Source of the DNA: Dryocola sp051297175
Lineage (GTDB): Bacteria > Pseudomonadota > Gammaproteobacteria > Enterobacterales > Enterobacteriaceae
Assembly (NCBI RefSeq): GCF_051297175.1
Contig: NZ_JBINNY010000001.1
Location: forward strand, 1,674,001 to 1,738,000
Direction: 5' to 3'
Length of the DNA stretch: 64,000 bases
The notes beneath the pieces are model-generated. The model worked only from the letters and a program-made list of their open reading frames with translations. It was not told the origin of the DNA and did not search any database. Made by a program: the position numbers and the translations under genes. This document shows, in pieces, positions 53,701 through 62,053 of the stretch; position 1 is the first letter of the stretch, and every line of letters starts with the position of its first letter.

Positions 53701-54041
53701 TTAGCCGATAGGAAATGGCGCATTAAGCCTGCGGCTATTAAAGCCTCAAGAAGGTTAATTGCCGTAAAGCCGAGATTAATTTCATTTAAGGGAATTAATA
53801 CCGCCGTTGCCGCTACGCTTGCGGCAGAACAAATAAGCGCAATTAACGGCCAGCGGCGCGGCGGGTTGCGGAAAAAAGCAACCGTCATTATTGACGTTGG
53901 GAACCATAGGGGCGCAAGCACGGTGCCCACAAGACTTAATTCCAGAGAGTAAAGGGTAAAAATAAAGCTCAATAAACCCAGGCCCAGCAGGAGAAATCTG
54001 GGGGCGGTGACGTCTTTCTGATAGGTATTATTTTTGTTCAT
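50709..54041 (-). CDS. dgcE: Diguanylate cyclase DgcE (YegE)
   Basis: The 1110-aa protein has an N-terminal MASE1 membrane domain (about residues 15-300, eight or more hydrophobic segments), three PAS/PAC sensor units (about 300-670), and a GGDEF domain with an intact RLGGDEF (G762-F766). The C-terminal EAL-like domain lacks the catalytic EAL motif, so it should make but not hydrolyse c-di-GMP, as for E. coli DgcE, which drives the curli/biofilm switch. It is divergent from udk and its 3' end overlaps alkA by 8 bp. Confidence 0.96.
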   Translation of the reverse strand: MNKNNTYQKDVTAPRFLLLGLGLLSFIFTLYSLELSLVGTVLAPLWFPTSIMTVAFFRNPPRRWPLIALICSAASVAATAVLIPLNEINLGFTAINLLEALIAAGLMRHFLSAKNPLQNLNSWVRLAVCSAIIPPIIGGLLAIWLAAPAGGTVLKNFLVWVLSESIGALALLPTGLLIKPQYFLRNRNPKQLLETVLTFIITLMLSYFALRFMPWPFTFIIVFLMWSAIRLPRLEAFIIFLATLMVVSLMMATNSVSMMAPHAAVVDNAPWLPFLMILLPANVMTMVMYSFREERKHITESEARFRNAMEYSAIGMALVSIEGQWIQVNKSLSKFLGYTADQLRALNFQQITYPEDLHADLRQLDMLIAGDINSYSMEKRYYTSQGEVVWALLAVSVVRDTDKSPLYLIAQIEDINDLKHTEWVNKRLMERITLANEAGGIGIWEWDLASDVISWDKRMFDLYEVAPHMKPTYKLWAECVLVEDLPQAEKILRESLQARLPFKMEYRIKVKDGIRHIRSLANRVLNKNGDVERLLGINMDMTEVKQLNEALYQEKERLHITLDSIGEAVICTDVDMNVTFMNPVAEKLSGWAQDEAIGQHILTILRITFGDGGPVMENIHSGDFSRMAIEQDVVLHCRNGGSHDIHYSITPLTTLDGQCIGSVLVIQDVTESRKMLKQLSYSASHDSLTHLANRVSFENHMKRLLQSASENRQRHALVFIDLDRFKAVNDSAGHAAGDALLRELSSLMMSMLRTGDFLARLGGDEFGLLLPDCSAENARHISGRIIDTINDYHFIWDGRLHRIGASAGITQIDANNRVASEVLSQADIACYASKNSGRGRVTVYEAQQHYMHKDRNELAIEEKWRIINDNAMLMVAAAAAPPRVPESTSFYLLSLKFWNSDGDVVEEHGLRSGLVEAELQHALDRRVFGEFFREYATQVAQKGFGVALPISPAGLASASFIDELLGMLARSPLPARLLHLQINSETLIVDDEQVHSNLQRLREKGCQMVLTHVGRDLEIFDRISRQTFSYILIDSQLIQNVHCNLMDEMMVTIIHGHAQRLMLQTLAGPADLPMVMDTLSGIGIDLIYGENISAPQPLPLLLSTSYFGIN

Positions 54042-54411
54042 TCCCGCGAAATCCGTTAAGGCAGTGCCGCCAGGAGCATGCCCGGATGCAAAAATAGAAT
54101 AGTTTCGGTTTATGCTAGTACAAACAATTTACAATTCCTATGGCGTGCGCTCATAATTTAACATCAACATGTTATAAATAAGTGCGCCTGCCCACGGCTT
54201 CTTTTCATTAATGCTTCTTTTATGCTGCTTTGCCGCAAATTATCCCCTCCCGGCGGGGCATATCCGCAGCGCACTGCCTGAACTTCGGGCGAAATATTCT
54301 GCCGGTGACCATTATTCTGGTATCAACCGGCGGTTGTCCCTATAATTGCCGCGTTTGACGCACCTCGCGTCGCCCTTCCATAACATTAAGTCAACAAGGC
54401 TCGTTAACAAC
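54042..54411. promoter_or_regulatory. Divergent dgcE/udk intergenic region
   Basis: A 370-bp AT-rich gap should contain both promoters. I see no additional gene, repeat or well-defined operator. The reading frame of udk is open upstream to 54346 but the accepted start is ATG 54412. Confidence 0.5.
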
Positions 54412-55053
54412 ATGACTGACAAGTCTCATCAGTGCGTCATCATCGGGATCGCCGGCGCATCGGCCTCAGGGAAAAGTCTTATTGCCAGTACGCTGTATCG
54501 CGAATTACGCGATCAGGTCGGTGATGAACACATTGGTGTCATTCCAGAAGACAGCTACTACAAAGATCAAAGCCATCTGTCGATGGAAGAACGAGTAAAA
54601 ACCAACTATGACCATCCAAGCGCGATGGACCACAACCTGCTGTTCCAGCATTTGCAAATGCTCAAAGCGGGCAACGCCATAGAGCTGCCGGTTTACAGCT
54701 ACGTGGAACACACGCGTACCGCGAACACCGTTCACCTGGTGCCGAAAAAAGTCATTATTCTGGAAGGGATTTTGCTGCTGACGGACGCCCGCCTGCGCGA
54801 AGAGATGAACTTCTCGATCTTCGTCGATACGCCGTTAGACATCTGCCTGATGCGCCGCATGAAGCGCGACGTCAACGAACGTGGCCGCTCTATGGACTCG
54901 GTAATGGCGCAGTATCAGAAAACCGTTCGCCCAATGTTCCTGCAGTTTATCGAGCCGTCTAAACAGTACGCCGATATCATCGTGCCGCGCGGCGGCAAAA
55001 ACCGTATTGCCATCGACATTCTCAAAGCTAAAATTAGCCAATTCTTTGAATAA
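54412..55053 (+). CDS. udk: Uridine kinase
   Basis: The 213-aa protein has the same length as E. coli Udk. The P-loop GASASGKS is at residues 15-22, then PEDSYYKDQSHLSMEERVKTNYDHPSAMD (substrate segment) and the FVDTPLDICLMRRMKRDVNERGRS lid region. It phosphorylates uridine and cytidine for pyrimidine salvage. It is the first of a co-directional group udk-dcd-asmA. Confidence 0.97.
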   Translation: MTDKSHQCVIIGIAGASASGKSLIASTLYRELRDQVGDEHIGVIPEDSYYKDQSHLSMEERVKTNYDHPSAMDHNLLFQHLQMLKAGNAIELPVYSYVEHTRTANTVHLVPKKVIILEGILLLTDARLREEMNFSIFVDTPLDICLMRRMKRDVNERGRSMDSVMAQYQKTVRPMFLQFIEPSKQYADIIVPRGGKNRIAIDILKAKISQFFE

Positions 55054-55075
55054 TCACGCTACCTGATAGCGCAAT

Positions 55076-55118
55076 GCGAGCGTATTCTGCCAACGAATGT
55101 TCGGAACACGCTCGCAAA
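55076..55118. other. Inverted repeat between udk and dcd
   Basis: GCGAGCGT (55076-55083) and ACGCTCGC near 55111-55118 form an 8-bp perfect inverted repeat with a loop of about 27 nt, followed by AAAATAC. It may be a partial terminator or stability element; the U-tract is missing. Confidence 0.35.
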
Positions 55119-55215
55119 ATACAATGAATTCCCTGTAATTATCTGTCGTTCCGTGGCTATCTGCCGCCCGGTGTGGCAGGGTAAACATAACTGTGCTTGA
55201 TAAGGAGAATCTGCG

Positions 55216-55797
55216 ATGCGTTTGTGTGACCGCGATATAGAAGCCTGGCTTGATGACGGGCGATTAACGATTACTCCACGCCCTCCGGTTGAGCGTATTA
55301 ACGGCGCGACCGTTGATGTCCGTTTGGGGAACAAATTCCGTACCTTCAGCGGCCATACCGCACCTTTTATCGATCTTAGCGGCCCGAAAGATGAAGTCAC
55401 CGAAGCGCTGGAGCGCGTGATGAGTGACGAGATCGTGCTGCCGGAAGGCCAGGCCTTCTTCCTGCATCCGGGCGAGCTGGCGCTGGCGGTAACCCTTGAG
55501 TCGGTGACCATTCCCTCTGATTTGGTCGGCTGGCTTGATGGCCGCTCATCCCTTGCGCGTCTTGGGCTGATGGTTCACGTTACCGCGCACCGTATCGATC
55601 CCGGCTGGCACGGCTGCATCGTGCTTGAGTTCTATAATTCCGGCAAGCTCCCGCTGGCTTTGCGCCCGGGCATGATGATCGGCGCGCTAAGCTTCGAGCC
55701 GCTTTCTGGCCCCGCCGCGCGCCCTTATAACCGCCGCCAGGATGCCAAATACCGCGATCAGCAGGGCGCCGTGGCCAGTCGTATTGATAAAGACTGA
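55216..55797 (+). CDS. dcd: dCTP deaminase
   Basis: The 193-aa protein has the length of E. coli Dcd. Landmarks: MRLCDRDIEAWLDDG start, GWLDGRSSLARLGLMVHVTAHRIDPGW (nucleotide binding and trimer core) and CIVLEFYNSG with the catalytic Glu. It produces dUTP for dTTP synthesis. ATG 55216 follows AAGGAGAAT. It is followed 26 bp later by asmA. Confidence 0.97.
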   Translation: MRLCDRDIEAWLDDGRLTITPRPPVERINGATVDVRLGNKFRTFSGHTAPFIDLSGPKDEVTEALERVMSDEIVLPEGQAFFLHPGELALAVTLESVTIPSDLVGWLDGRSSLARLGLMVHVTAHRIDPGWHGCIVLEFYNSGKLPLALRPGMMIGALSFEPLSGPAARPYNRRQDAKYRDQQGAVASRIDKD

Positions 55798-55823
55798 GTT
55801 GACCCCCGTTCACTGAGGATTTT

Positions 55824-57671
55824 ATGAGACGATTTCTAACCACGCTGATGATTTTGCTGGTCGTGATAGTGGCCGGTCTTTCCGCGTTGGTCCTGTTGGT
55901 CAATCCCAACGATTTTCGCGCTTATATGGTGCGCCAGGTTGAACAGCGCAGTGGTTATCAACTCACCTTAGACGGGCCTTTGCGCTGGCATGTCTGGCCG
56001 CAGCTCAGCATTCTTTCCGGGCGCATGTCCCTGACCGCGCCGGGCGCAAGCCAGCCGCTGGTTAGCTCGGACAACATGCGCCTCGACGTGGCGCTGATTC
56101 CCTTATTTTCCCACCAGCTCCAGGTGCGTCAGGTGATGCTCAAAGGGGCCGTAATTCAGCTCACCCCGCAAAGCGAAGAACGCAAGCCTCAAAATGCCCC
56201 GGTTGGCCCGGCGGGCAGCAATCCTCCCGCGCCGGAAAACGAGCTTGGCTGGTCGTTTGACATTGCCAAACTGAAAGTCGCCGACAGCGTTCTGGTGTTT
56301 CAGCATGCGGAAGATGAGCAGGTCACCGTGCGCAATATCAACCTGCAAATGGAGCAGGATGATAAAAAACAGGCGCACGTTGAGTTCAGCAGCCGCATCA
56401 ACCGCGACCAGCGGGATTTAAACCTGTCGCTGGTTGCCGACCTTGACGCCAGTAACTTCCCGCAGCAGCTTAACGCGAAGGTAACCCAGCTTAACTACCA
56501 GCTTCAGGGCGCAGATTTACCCAAAGAGGGCATTTCCGGCGGCGGCACGCTGCAAATGAGCTGGGCCGATCCTGAGAAAAAACTGGTGCTGAGCAATCTC
56601 CAGCTCACCGCGAACGACAGCGACGTGCGGGGTTTGGCGAGCGTGGTGCTGGGCGATAAGCCGAAGTGGGCGGGGGAGCTGACTTCAGGCAACCTTAACC
56701 TCGACAAGCTGGTGGTGGGAACGCCTGCCACCAATAGCTCCGTGTCTCAGCAGGGGCAGCAGCAGAACACCTTGCCGCGTCCGGTGATTGCTCGCGGTAC
56801 GGAAGACACCACCTATCGTAACCTTCGCGGCTTCGCGGCCGACGTGAAGCTTGCCGCAAAAAGCGTGCGCTGGCGCGGGCTGGAGTTTACCGACGTTCAG
56901 TCGGCCATCAGCAACGACTATGGGCATTTGAAAATCGCCGAGCTGACGGGCAAGTTTGGTAAAGGCGAAATGTCGCTGCCGGGCGAGCTGGATGCCACCG
57001 GCGACGAGCCGCAGCTGGCGTTTCATCCGCGCATCAGCAACATTGAAATTGCGCCAATCCTGAACGCCTTTGATTACCCCATCGCCTTATCCGGCGAGTT
57101 CTCGATGCAGGGCGATTTTACCGGCGACAAGCTAAATGCCGATGCCTTCCGCCACTCCTGGCAGGGCGACGCGGAAATCAGCATGGCCCATTCACGCCTG
57201 CAGGGCATGAACTTCCAACAGCTGATTCAGCAGGCGGTTGAGCGCAGCAACAGCAGCGTGAAGGCGCAGGAGAACTACGACAACGTCACGGTACTCGACG
57301 CCTTTACCACAAGCGTGGCGCTGGATAACGGCAGGCTGGACCTGAAAGAGATGAACGGCCATTCGGCGCTGCTCTCCCTGACGGGCGAGGGGACGATGAA
57401 CCTGGTCAAAGAGGACTGCGACACGCGCTTTGCGGTGACGGTCACCGGCGGCTGGGAAGGGGACAGCAAGCTGATTGCTATGCTGCAGGATACCCCGATT
57501 CCGCTGCGCGTTTACGGCCCGTGGGAAAAGCTCAACTACAGCCTGCAGGTCGATCAGGTCTTGCGCAAGCAGCTTCAGGATGAGGCGAAACGTCGCCTGA
57601 AAGAGTGGGCCGACCGCAATAAAGACAGCAGCCGTTCGAAGGATATTAAGCAGCTGCTGGATAAGCTTTGA
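55824..57671 (+). CDS. asmA: AsmA, outer membrane assembly-related protein
   Basis: The 615-aa protein (E. coli 617) has an N-terminal TM anchor (LTTLMILLVVIVAGLSALVLLV), a long periplasmic beta-groove region and the conserved C-terminal AsmA part (VRVYGPWEKLNYSLQVDQVLRKQLQDEAKRRLKEW). Relatives act as bridge-like lipid transporters between membranes. Its last 66 bp, with the REP element and the tail of yegH, are triplicated downstream; the first copy keeps the complete frame. Confidence 0.95.
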   Translation: MRRFLTTLMILLVVIVAGLSALVLLVNPNDFRAYMVRQVEQRSGYQLTLDGPLRWHVWPQLSILSGRMSLTAPGASQPLVSSDNMRLDVALIPLFSHQLQVRQVMLKGAVIQLTPQSEERKPQNAPVGPAGSNPPAPENELGWSFDIAKLKVADSVLVFQHAEDEQVTVRNINLQMEQDDKKQAHVEFSSRINRDQRDLNLSLVADLDASNFPQQLNAKVTQLNYQLQGADLPKEGISGGGTLQMSWADPEKKLVLSNLQLTANDSDVRGLASVVLGDKPKWAGELTSGNLNLDKLVVGTPATNSSVSQQGQQQNTLPRPVIARGTEDTTYRNLRGFAADVKLAAKSVRWRGLEFTDVQSAISNDYGHLKIAELTGKFGKGEMSLPGELDATGDEPQLAFHPRISNIEIAPILNAFDYPIALSGEFSMQGDFTGDKLNADAFRHSWQGDAEISMAHSRLQGMNFQQLIQQAVERSNSSVKAQENYDNVTVLDAFTTSVALDNGRLDLKEMNGHSALLSLTGEGTMNLVKEDCDTRFAVTVTGGWEGDSKLIAMLQDTPIPLRVYGPWEKLNYSLQVDQVLRKQLQDEAKRRLKEWADRNKDSSRSKDIKQLLDKL

Positions 57672-58146
57672 TCGTAGCGGTGGATGGCGCTTGCGCTTAT
57701 CCACCCTACAAATTCCACATCACGAACGTAGGTCGGGTAAGCGTAGCGCCACCCGACCTACACCCTACACCTCGTAATCCATCTAGTGGGCCGACCGCAA
57801 TAAAGACAGCAGCCGTTCGAAGGATATTAAGCAGCTGCTGGATAAGCTTTGATCGTAGCGGTGGATGGCGCTTGCGCTTATCCACCCTACAAATTCCACA
57901 TCGCGAACGTAGGTCGGGTAAGCGTAGCGCCACCCGACGCTACACCCTACACCTCGTAATCCATCTAGTGGGCCGACAGCAATAAAGACAGCAGCCGTTC
58001 GAAGGATATTAAGCAGCTGCTGGATAAGCTTTGATCGTAGCGGTGGATGGCGCTTGCGCTTATCCACCCTACAAATTCCACATCGCGAACGTAGGTCGGG
58101 TAAGCGTAGCGCCACCCGACCTACACCTTACACCTCGTAATCCATC
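57604..58146. repeat. 181-bp x 3 tandem array spanning the asmA/yegH junction
   Basis: Units start at 57604, 57785 and 57966, period exactly 181 bp. Each unit contains the last ~68 bp of asmA (from GTGGGCCGAC to the TGA), a REP-like element with its inverted partner, and the last ~20 bp of yegH (ACCTCGTAATCCATCT on the plus strand). Copies differ at only a few bases (for example CCGACCGC against CCGACAGC; CACATCAC against CACATCGC). Only the outermost copies join intact genes. High identity implies a recent event. Confidence 0.93.
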
Positions 58147-59708
58147 TCCTCGTCATCCGCTAACGGCACAATCTGCACCTTCTGCACGCGGTGGCTTTCG
58201 ACCTGCAGCGTTTTCAGCTGATAATTCCCCACCTGTACCGATTCCCCGGCGGTAGGGATCCTCTGCAAATACTCCATCAGCAGGCCGGCAATGGTGTGGT
58301 AGTTGCGCCTGTCGTCAAGCGGCAGCGGGATGTACTGCACCAGGTCTTCCAGCGGCATGTGGCCGTTGGCGGTCCAGCTGCCGTCCGGGTTTTTCTGGAT
58401 GTCGTGGCGGGCGTCGATCTCTTCGACTTCGTTCGGCAGGTTGCCCGCAATGGTTTCCATGACGTCGCTTAACGTCACCACCCCTTCAATCGAGCCAAAT
58501 TCATCCACCACAAACGCGAAGTGCGTGCGCGCGTTGCGGAACTGCTCCAGCGCCTGCAGCAGCGGCAGGGCTTCGGGGAAAATCAGCGGCTGGCGGATCA
58601 GCGACTCAAGGTCAAGCGGCTCGCCGCGCAGCGACTGGGTCAGCAGATCAATAACGTGCACCACGCCCAGCACCTCGTCGTTGTCGTCGGTGATAACGAT
58701 GCGGGTATGCTGGTTTTTATCGAGGATCTCGCGTACGCGCTCGTCCGGTTCGCTGAGCTTAACGTGCTCCACGTCGTGGCGCGAGGTCATGATGCTGCTC
58801 ACGGAACGCTGGTTAAGGTGCAGCACGCGCTCGATCATCAGCCGCTCCTGCGGATTGAAGATCTCGTCCTGCCTGTCGTGGTCGGCAATCAGCGAGGACG
58901 TCTGCGCGTCCAGCTCGGCCTCTTCTTTCTTGCCGTTCAGCAGGCGTAAAACCGCCTCGGCGGTGCGCTGGCGCAGCGACTGATTGGCGGACAGGAAGCG
59001 GCGGCGGTTGAAAATCGCCAGCTGGTTTAGCGATTCAATCATGACCGAGAAGCCGATAGCCGCGTACAGATAGCCTTTCGGGATCTGGTAGCCAAAGCCG
59101 TCGGCCACCAGGCTAAAGCCAATCATCAGCAGGAAGCTCAGGCAGAGAATGACGATGGTCGGGTGGCTGTTGACAAAGCGCGTCAGCGCCCTGCTTGCGA
59201 GCAGCATCAGGCTGATGGCGATGATAACCGCGGCCATCATGACGGCGAGGTGGTCGACCATGCCGACGGCGGTGATCACCGAATCCAGCGAGAAAACGGC
59301 GTCCAGGATAACGATCTGCACGACGACGGGCCAGAAGCGCGCGCCGCGCCGCTGGGTATGCGTTTCGCTGTCTTTACCCTCCAGCCGCTCGTTTAGCTCG
59401 ACCGTGGCCTTAAACAGCAGGAATAAGCCGCCGAAAAGCATAATTAAATCGCGCGCGCTGAAGCCGTAACCGTGAACGTTAAACAGCGGTTTGGTGAGCG
59501 TCACCATCCAGGAGATGGACGCCAGCAGTACCAGGCGCATCAGCATGGCAAGAATAAGGCCCGTTACGCGGGCGCGGTCGCGCTGTGCAGGGGGAAGTTT
59601 CTCGGCAAGGATGGCGATAAACACCAGGTTATCGATGCCCAGGACCAGCTCGATGACCACCAGCGTCACCAGGCCCGCCCAAATTGATGGATCGGCAATC
59701 CATTCCAT
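58128..59708 (-). CDS. yegH: Inner membrane protein YegH (TerC family with CBS and CorC domains)
   Basis: The 526-aa protein has an N-terminal TerC-type membrane domain (WAGLVTLVVIELVLGIDNLVFIAIL, then ILDAVFSLDSVITAVGMVD), two CBS domains (MTSRHDVEHVKLSEPDERVREILDKN.. and FVVDEFGSIEGVVTLSDVMETIAG) and a C-terminal CorC_HlyC domain ending DEEMDYEV. Related proteins take part in metal-ion homeostasis. Its last codons are part of the 181-bp repeat. It is divergent from the capsule operon. Confidence 0.94.
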   Translation of the reverse strand: MEWIADPSIWAGLVTLVVIELVLGIDNLVFIAILAEKLPPAQRDRARVTGLILAMLMRLVLLASISWMVTLTKPLFNVHGYGFSARDLIMLFGGLFLLFKATVELNERLEGKDSETHTQRRGARFWPVVVQIVILDAVFSLDSVITAVGMVDHLAVMMAAVIIAISLMLLASRALTRFVNSHPTIVILCLSFLLMIGFSLVADGFGYQIPKGYLYAAIGFSVMIESLNQLAIFNRRRFLSANQSLRQRTAEAVLRLLNGKKEEAELDAQTSSLIADHDRQDEIFNPQERLMIERVLHLNQRSVSSIMTSRHDVEHVKLSEPDERVREILDKNQHTRIVITDDNDEVLGVVHVIDLLTQSLRGEPLDLESLIRQPLIFPEALPLLQALEQFRNARTHFAFVVDEFGSIEGVVTLSDVMETIAGNLPNEVEEIDARHDIQKNPDGSWTANGHMPLEDLVQYIPLPLDDRRNYHTIAGLLMEYLQRIPTAGESVQVGNYQLKTLQVESHRVQKVQIVPLADDEEMDYEV

Positions 59709-59994
59709 ACGGCTTTAGGTACCTTCTTTCTTCAATTGATTGGGAATAAAAGTATGACAAATGTCACACTGAAATAATGGATAATCTGCGCTTAAAATGC
59801 AACGTTACCCTGAGATTAATCTTAACTAATGCACAAGAATAATGTTAATTAGCGATATACCCATTCAGTAACCGGGGTAAATAATTAAAATGTGTACAGA
59901 ATAATACAGTCATATTTAATTATTATGACGCGGCGGCTATGAGATATATCTGTATATATCTCGGCTATTACTCTTTATTCATTTTTTGTCAATA

Positions 59995-60008
59995 TAAAGA
60001 AATTCCTA
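59995..60008 (+). promoter_or_regulatory. RcsAB box
   Basis: TAAAGAAATTCCTA differs by one base from the E. coli wza RcsAB box TAAAGAAACTCCTA. It is where the Rcs phosphorelay (RcsB with RcsA) activates the capsule operon. Confidence 0.88.
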
Positions 60009-60242
60009 AAGCGCGAGTTTTGCGGCGTTAATATTATTCTTAAAAGTATCTGTATTACGATAGGGCACCTTGCCTGCCGTAGGGTTAGCTGTAACAATCA
60101 TTCGCAGTGTCTGACAATGGATGTATTTTTTATAATTGATTGGTGTGGCACTTAGCGCTTCATTACTCGTAACTCTGCCTAATTGATAAATATATACGGA
60201 TTTATCTTAGGATCGGTGTCCTCATATTATCTGCTTTTGTTT

Positions 60243-60280
60243 CAGTGGTTTGGTGACTGTAAGCCAAGGGCGGTAGCATG
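60243..60280 (+). promoter_or_regulatory. JUMPStart sequence with ops element
   Basis: CAGTGGTTTGGTGACTGTAA then GCCAAGGGCGGTAGCATG matches the JUMPStart consensus. It ends in the ops element GGCGGTAGCATG (60269-60280), at which RfaH loads onto paused polymerase to allow read-through of long polysaccharide operons. Confidence 0.93.
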
Positions 60281-60467
60281 CCCGAAGGCAAGAGTTTAAG
60301 CCTCAATTATTCTGTCAATAGGATGTCGGGAAATAAGCCAAATTTAGGACTGATGCCAGTTATTTTAGACAGTAAGTCATGTTCAATTCTTTAACTCGCC
60401 TCTCTGATAATGGGTCGCTTATTTTATTCGCTCAGGATAATTACTCTGCCATAGTGATAAATACTCA

Positions 60468-61601
60468 ATGATAAAATACAAACTTAAATTGATGCCTTTA
60501 TTGGTGTCGGTAACCCTGATGAGCGGTTGCACAGTTCTGCCCGGTAGCAATATGTCTACGATGGGAAAAGATGTTATCAAGCAGCAGGATGCAGATTTCG
60601 ATCTGGATCGCATGGTTAACGTTTATCCGTTAACGCCGCGCCTTGTAGAGCAATTACGCGTGCGCCCGGCCGTCGCCCAGCCAAATATGTCTCTGGACCA
60701 GGAAATTTCGGCCTATCAATATCGCGTGGGGCCGGGCGACGTGCTCAACGTCACCGTCTGGGATCACCCGGAGCTGACCACCCCAGCCGGCCAGTACCGC
60801 AGCTCAAGCGATGCCGGTAACTGGGTGCAGTCCGACGGCACGATGTTCTATCCCTACGTGGGCAAAGTAAAAGTGACCGGCAAAACGCTTGCCGAGATCC
60901 GTAGTGATATTACCGGCCGCCTTGCGCAGTACATCGCTGACCCGCAGGTGGACGTTAATATCGCCGCCTTCCGCTCGCAGAAAGCCTATGTTTCCGGTCA
61001 GGTCAACAAATCCGGCCAGCAGCCCATCACCAACGTCCCGCTGACCATTCTTGATGCGATTAACGCCGCGGGCGGCCTGACGGATATGGCCGACTGGCGC
61101 AACGTGGTGCTGACCCATAACGGCCAGGAAAAGCGCATCTCCCTACAGGCGCTGATGCAAAACGGCGATCTGAGCCAGAACCATCTGCTCTATCCGGGCG
61201 ACATTCTCTTCGTGCCGCGCAACGACGATCTGAAAGTGTTCGTGATGGGCGAAGTGAAGAAACAGACCACCCTCAAAATGGACTTCAGCGGCATGACGCT
61301 GACCGAGGCGCTGGGCCAGGCGGAAGGGCTGGATATGAGCGCGTCTAACGCCAGCGGCATCTTCGTTATTCGTCCGCTGAAAGGCCAGCAGGGCGGCAAA
61401 ATCGCCAACATTTACCAGCTTGATATGTCCGATGCGACCTCTCTGGTGATGGGCACCGAATTCCAGCTGCAGCCGTACGACGTTGTTTACGTGACGACCG
61501 CGCCGGTAACGCGTTGGAACCGCCTGATCAACCAGTTGCTGCCAACCATCAGTGGCGTTCGTTATATGACGGATACCGCCAAAGATATCCATACATGGTA
61601 A
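60468..61601 (+). CDS. wza: Capsular polysaccharide outer membrane export lipoprotein Wza
   Basis: The 377-aa lipoprotein (E. coli 379) has a signal peptide with lipobox LMSGC (C21), polysaccharide export domain (YRVGPGDVLNVTVWDHPELT), SLBB repeats (AYVSGQVNKSG..., VFVMGEVKKQTTLKM) and the C-terminal amphipathic helix region (RWNRLINQLLPTISG) that forms the octameric barrel in the outer membrane. It is first gene of the capsule operon. Confidence 0.97.
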   Translation: MIKYKLKLMPLLVSVTLMSGCTVLPGSNMSTMGKDVIKQQDADFDLDRMVNVYPLTPRLVEQLRVRPAVAQPNMSLDQEISAYQYRVGPGDVLNVTVWDHPELTTPAGQYRSSSDAGNWVQSDGTMFYPYVGKVKVTGKTLAEIRSDITGRLAQYIADPQVDVNIAAFRSQKAYVSGQVNKSGQQPITNVPLTILDAINAAGGLTDMADWRNVVLTHNGQEKRISLQALMQNGDLSQNHLLYPGDILFVPRNDDLKVFVMGEVKKQTTLKMDFSGMTLTEALGQAEGLDMSASNASGIFVIRPLKGQQGGKIANIYQLDMSDATSLVMGTEFQLQPYDVVYVTTAPVTRWNRLINQLLPTISGVRYMTDTAKDIHTW

Positions 61602-61607
61602 CGCGCT

Positions 61608-62051
61608 ATGTTTAACAAAATTCTTGTGGTGTGTGTGGGGAACATCTGCCGTTCCCCTACGGGCGAGCGCCTGCTCAAGGCCTATCAGCCGAGCCTGACG
61701 GTGGAATCCGCCGGGCTGGGCGCGTTAGTCGGCAAAGGGGCCGATGCCAGCGCCGCTCGCGTGGCGCAGGAGCATAACCTTTCTCTGGACGGTCACCGCG
61801 CCCGGCAGGTTTCGGGCCGCATGTGTCGTGATTACGATCTGATCCTCACGATGGAAAAGCGCCATATTTCCGCCATCTGCGAGATGGCGCCGGAAATGCG
61901 CGGCAAGGTGATGCTGTTCGGTCACTGGGACGCGGAGCGGGAAATTCCCGATCCGTACCGCAAAAGCCGTGACGCTTTCGAAGCGGTCTATGACCTGCTC
62001 GACCTTTCCGCCCAGAAGTGGGCCAACGCACTCAACGCTCATCAGGGATAA
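61608..62051 (+). CDS. wzb: Low-molecular-weight protein-tyrosine phosphatase Wzb
   Basis: The 147-aa phosphatase has the P-loop VCVGNICRSPT (nucleophile C9, R15) and the general acid D115 in IPDPYRKS. It dephosphorylates the tyrosine-rich tail of Wzc, cycling capsule export. It starts 6 bp after wza and ends 2 bp before wzc. Confidence 0.97.
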   Translation: MFNKILVVCVGNICRSPTGERLLKAYQPSLTVESAGLGALVGKGADASAARVAQEHNLSLDGHRARQVSGRMCRDYDLILTMEKRHISAICEMAPEMRGKVMLFGHWDAEREIPDPYRKSRDAFEAVYDLLDLSAQKWANALNAHQG

Positions 62052-62053
62052 CA

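Larger units (their letters stand above)
59709..60467. promoter_or_regulatory. Capsule operon upstream region and leader
   Basis: The 759-bp AT-rich gap between yegH and wza carries the controls for capsule/colanic acid export: an RcsAB box at 59995-60008 and a JUMPStart with ops element at 60243-60280, giving a leader longer than 400 nt before wza. No additional gene is supported. Confidence 0.8.

Noticed and set aside
52104..53711. 535-codon rightward frame opposite dgcE
   Set aside because: dgcE is intact with MASE1, PAS and GGDEF features on the other strand; this frame has His/Asp/Val-rich shadow composition and no ribosome site.
55216..55797. Possible frameshift or split in the udk-dcd-asmA group
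   Set aside because: All three genes have full expected lengths and intact motifs.
57668..58115. 100-codon frames in the asmA-yegH gap
   Set aside because: They translate the 181-bp tandem units and repeat themselves; they are gene-tail copies, not genes.
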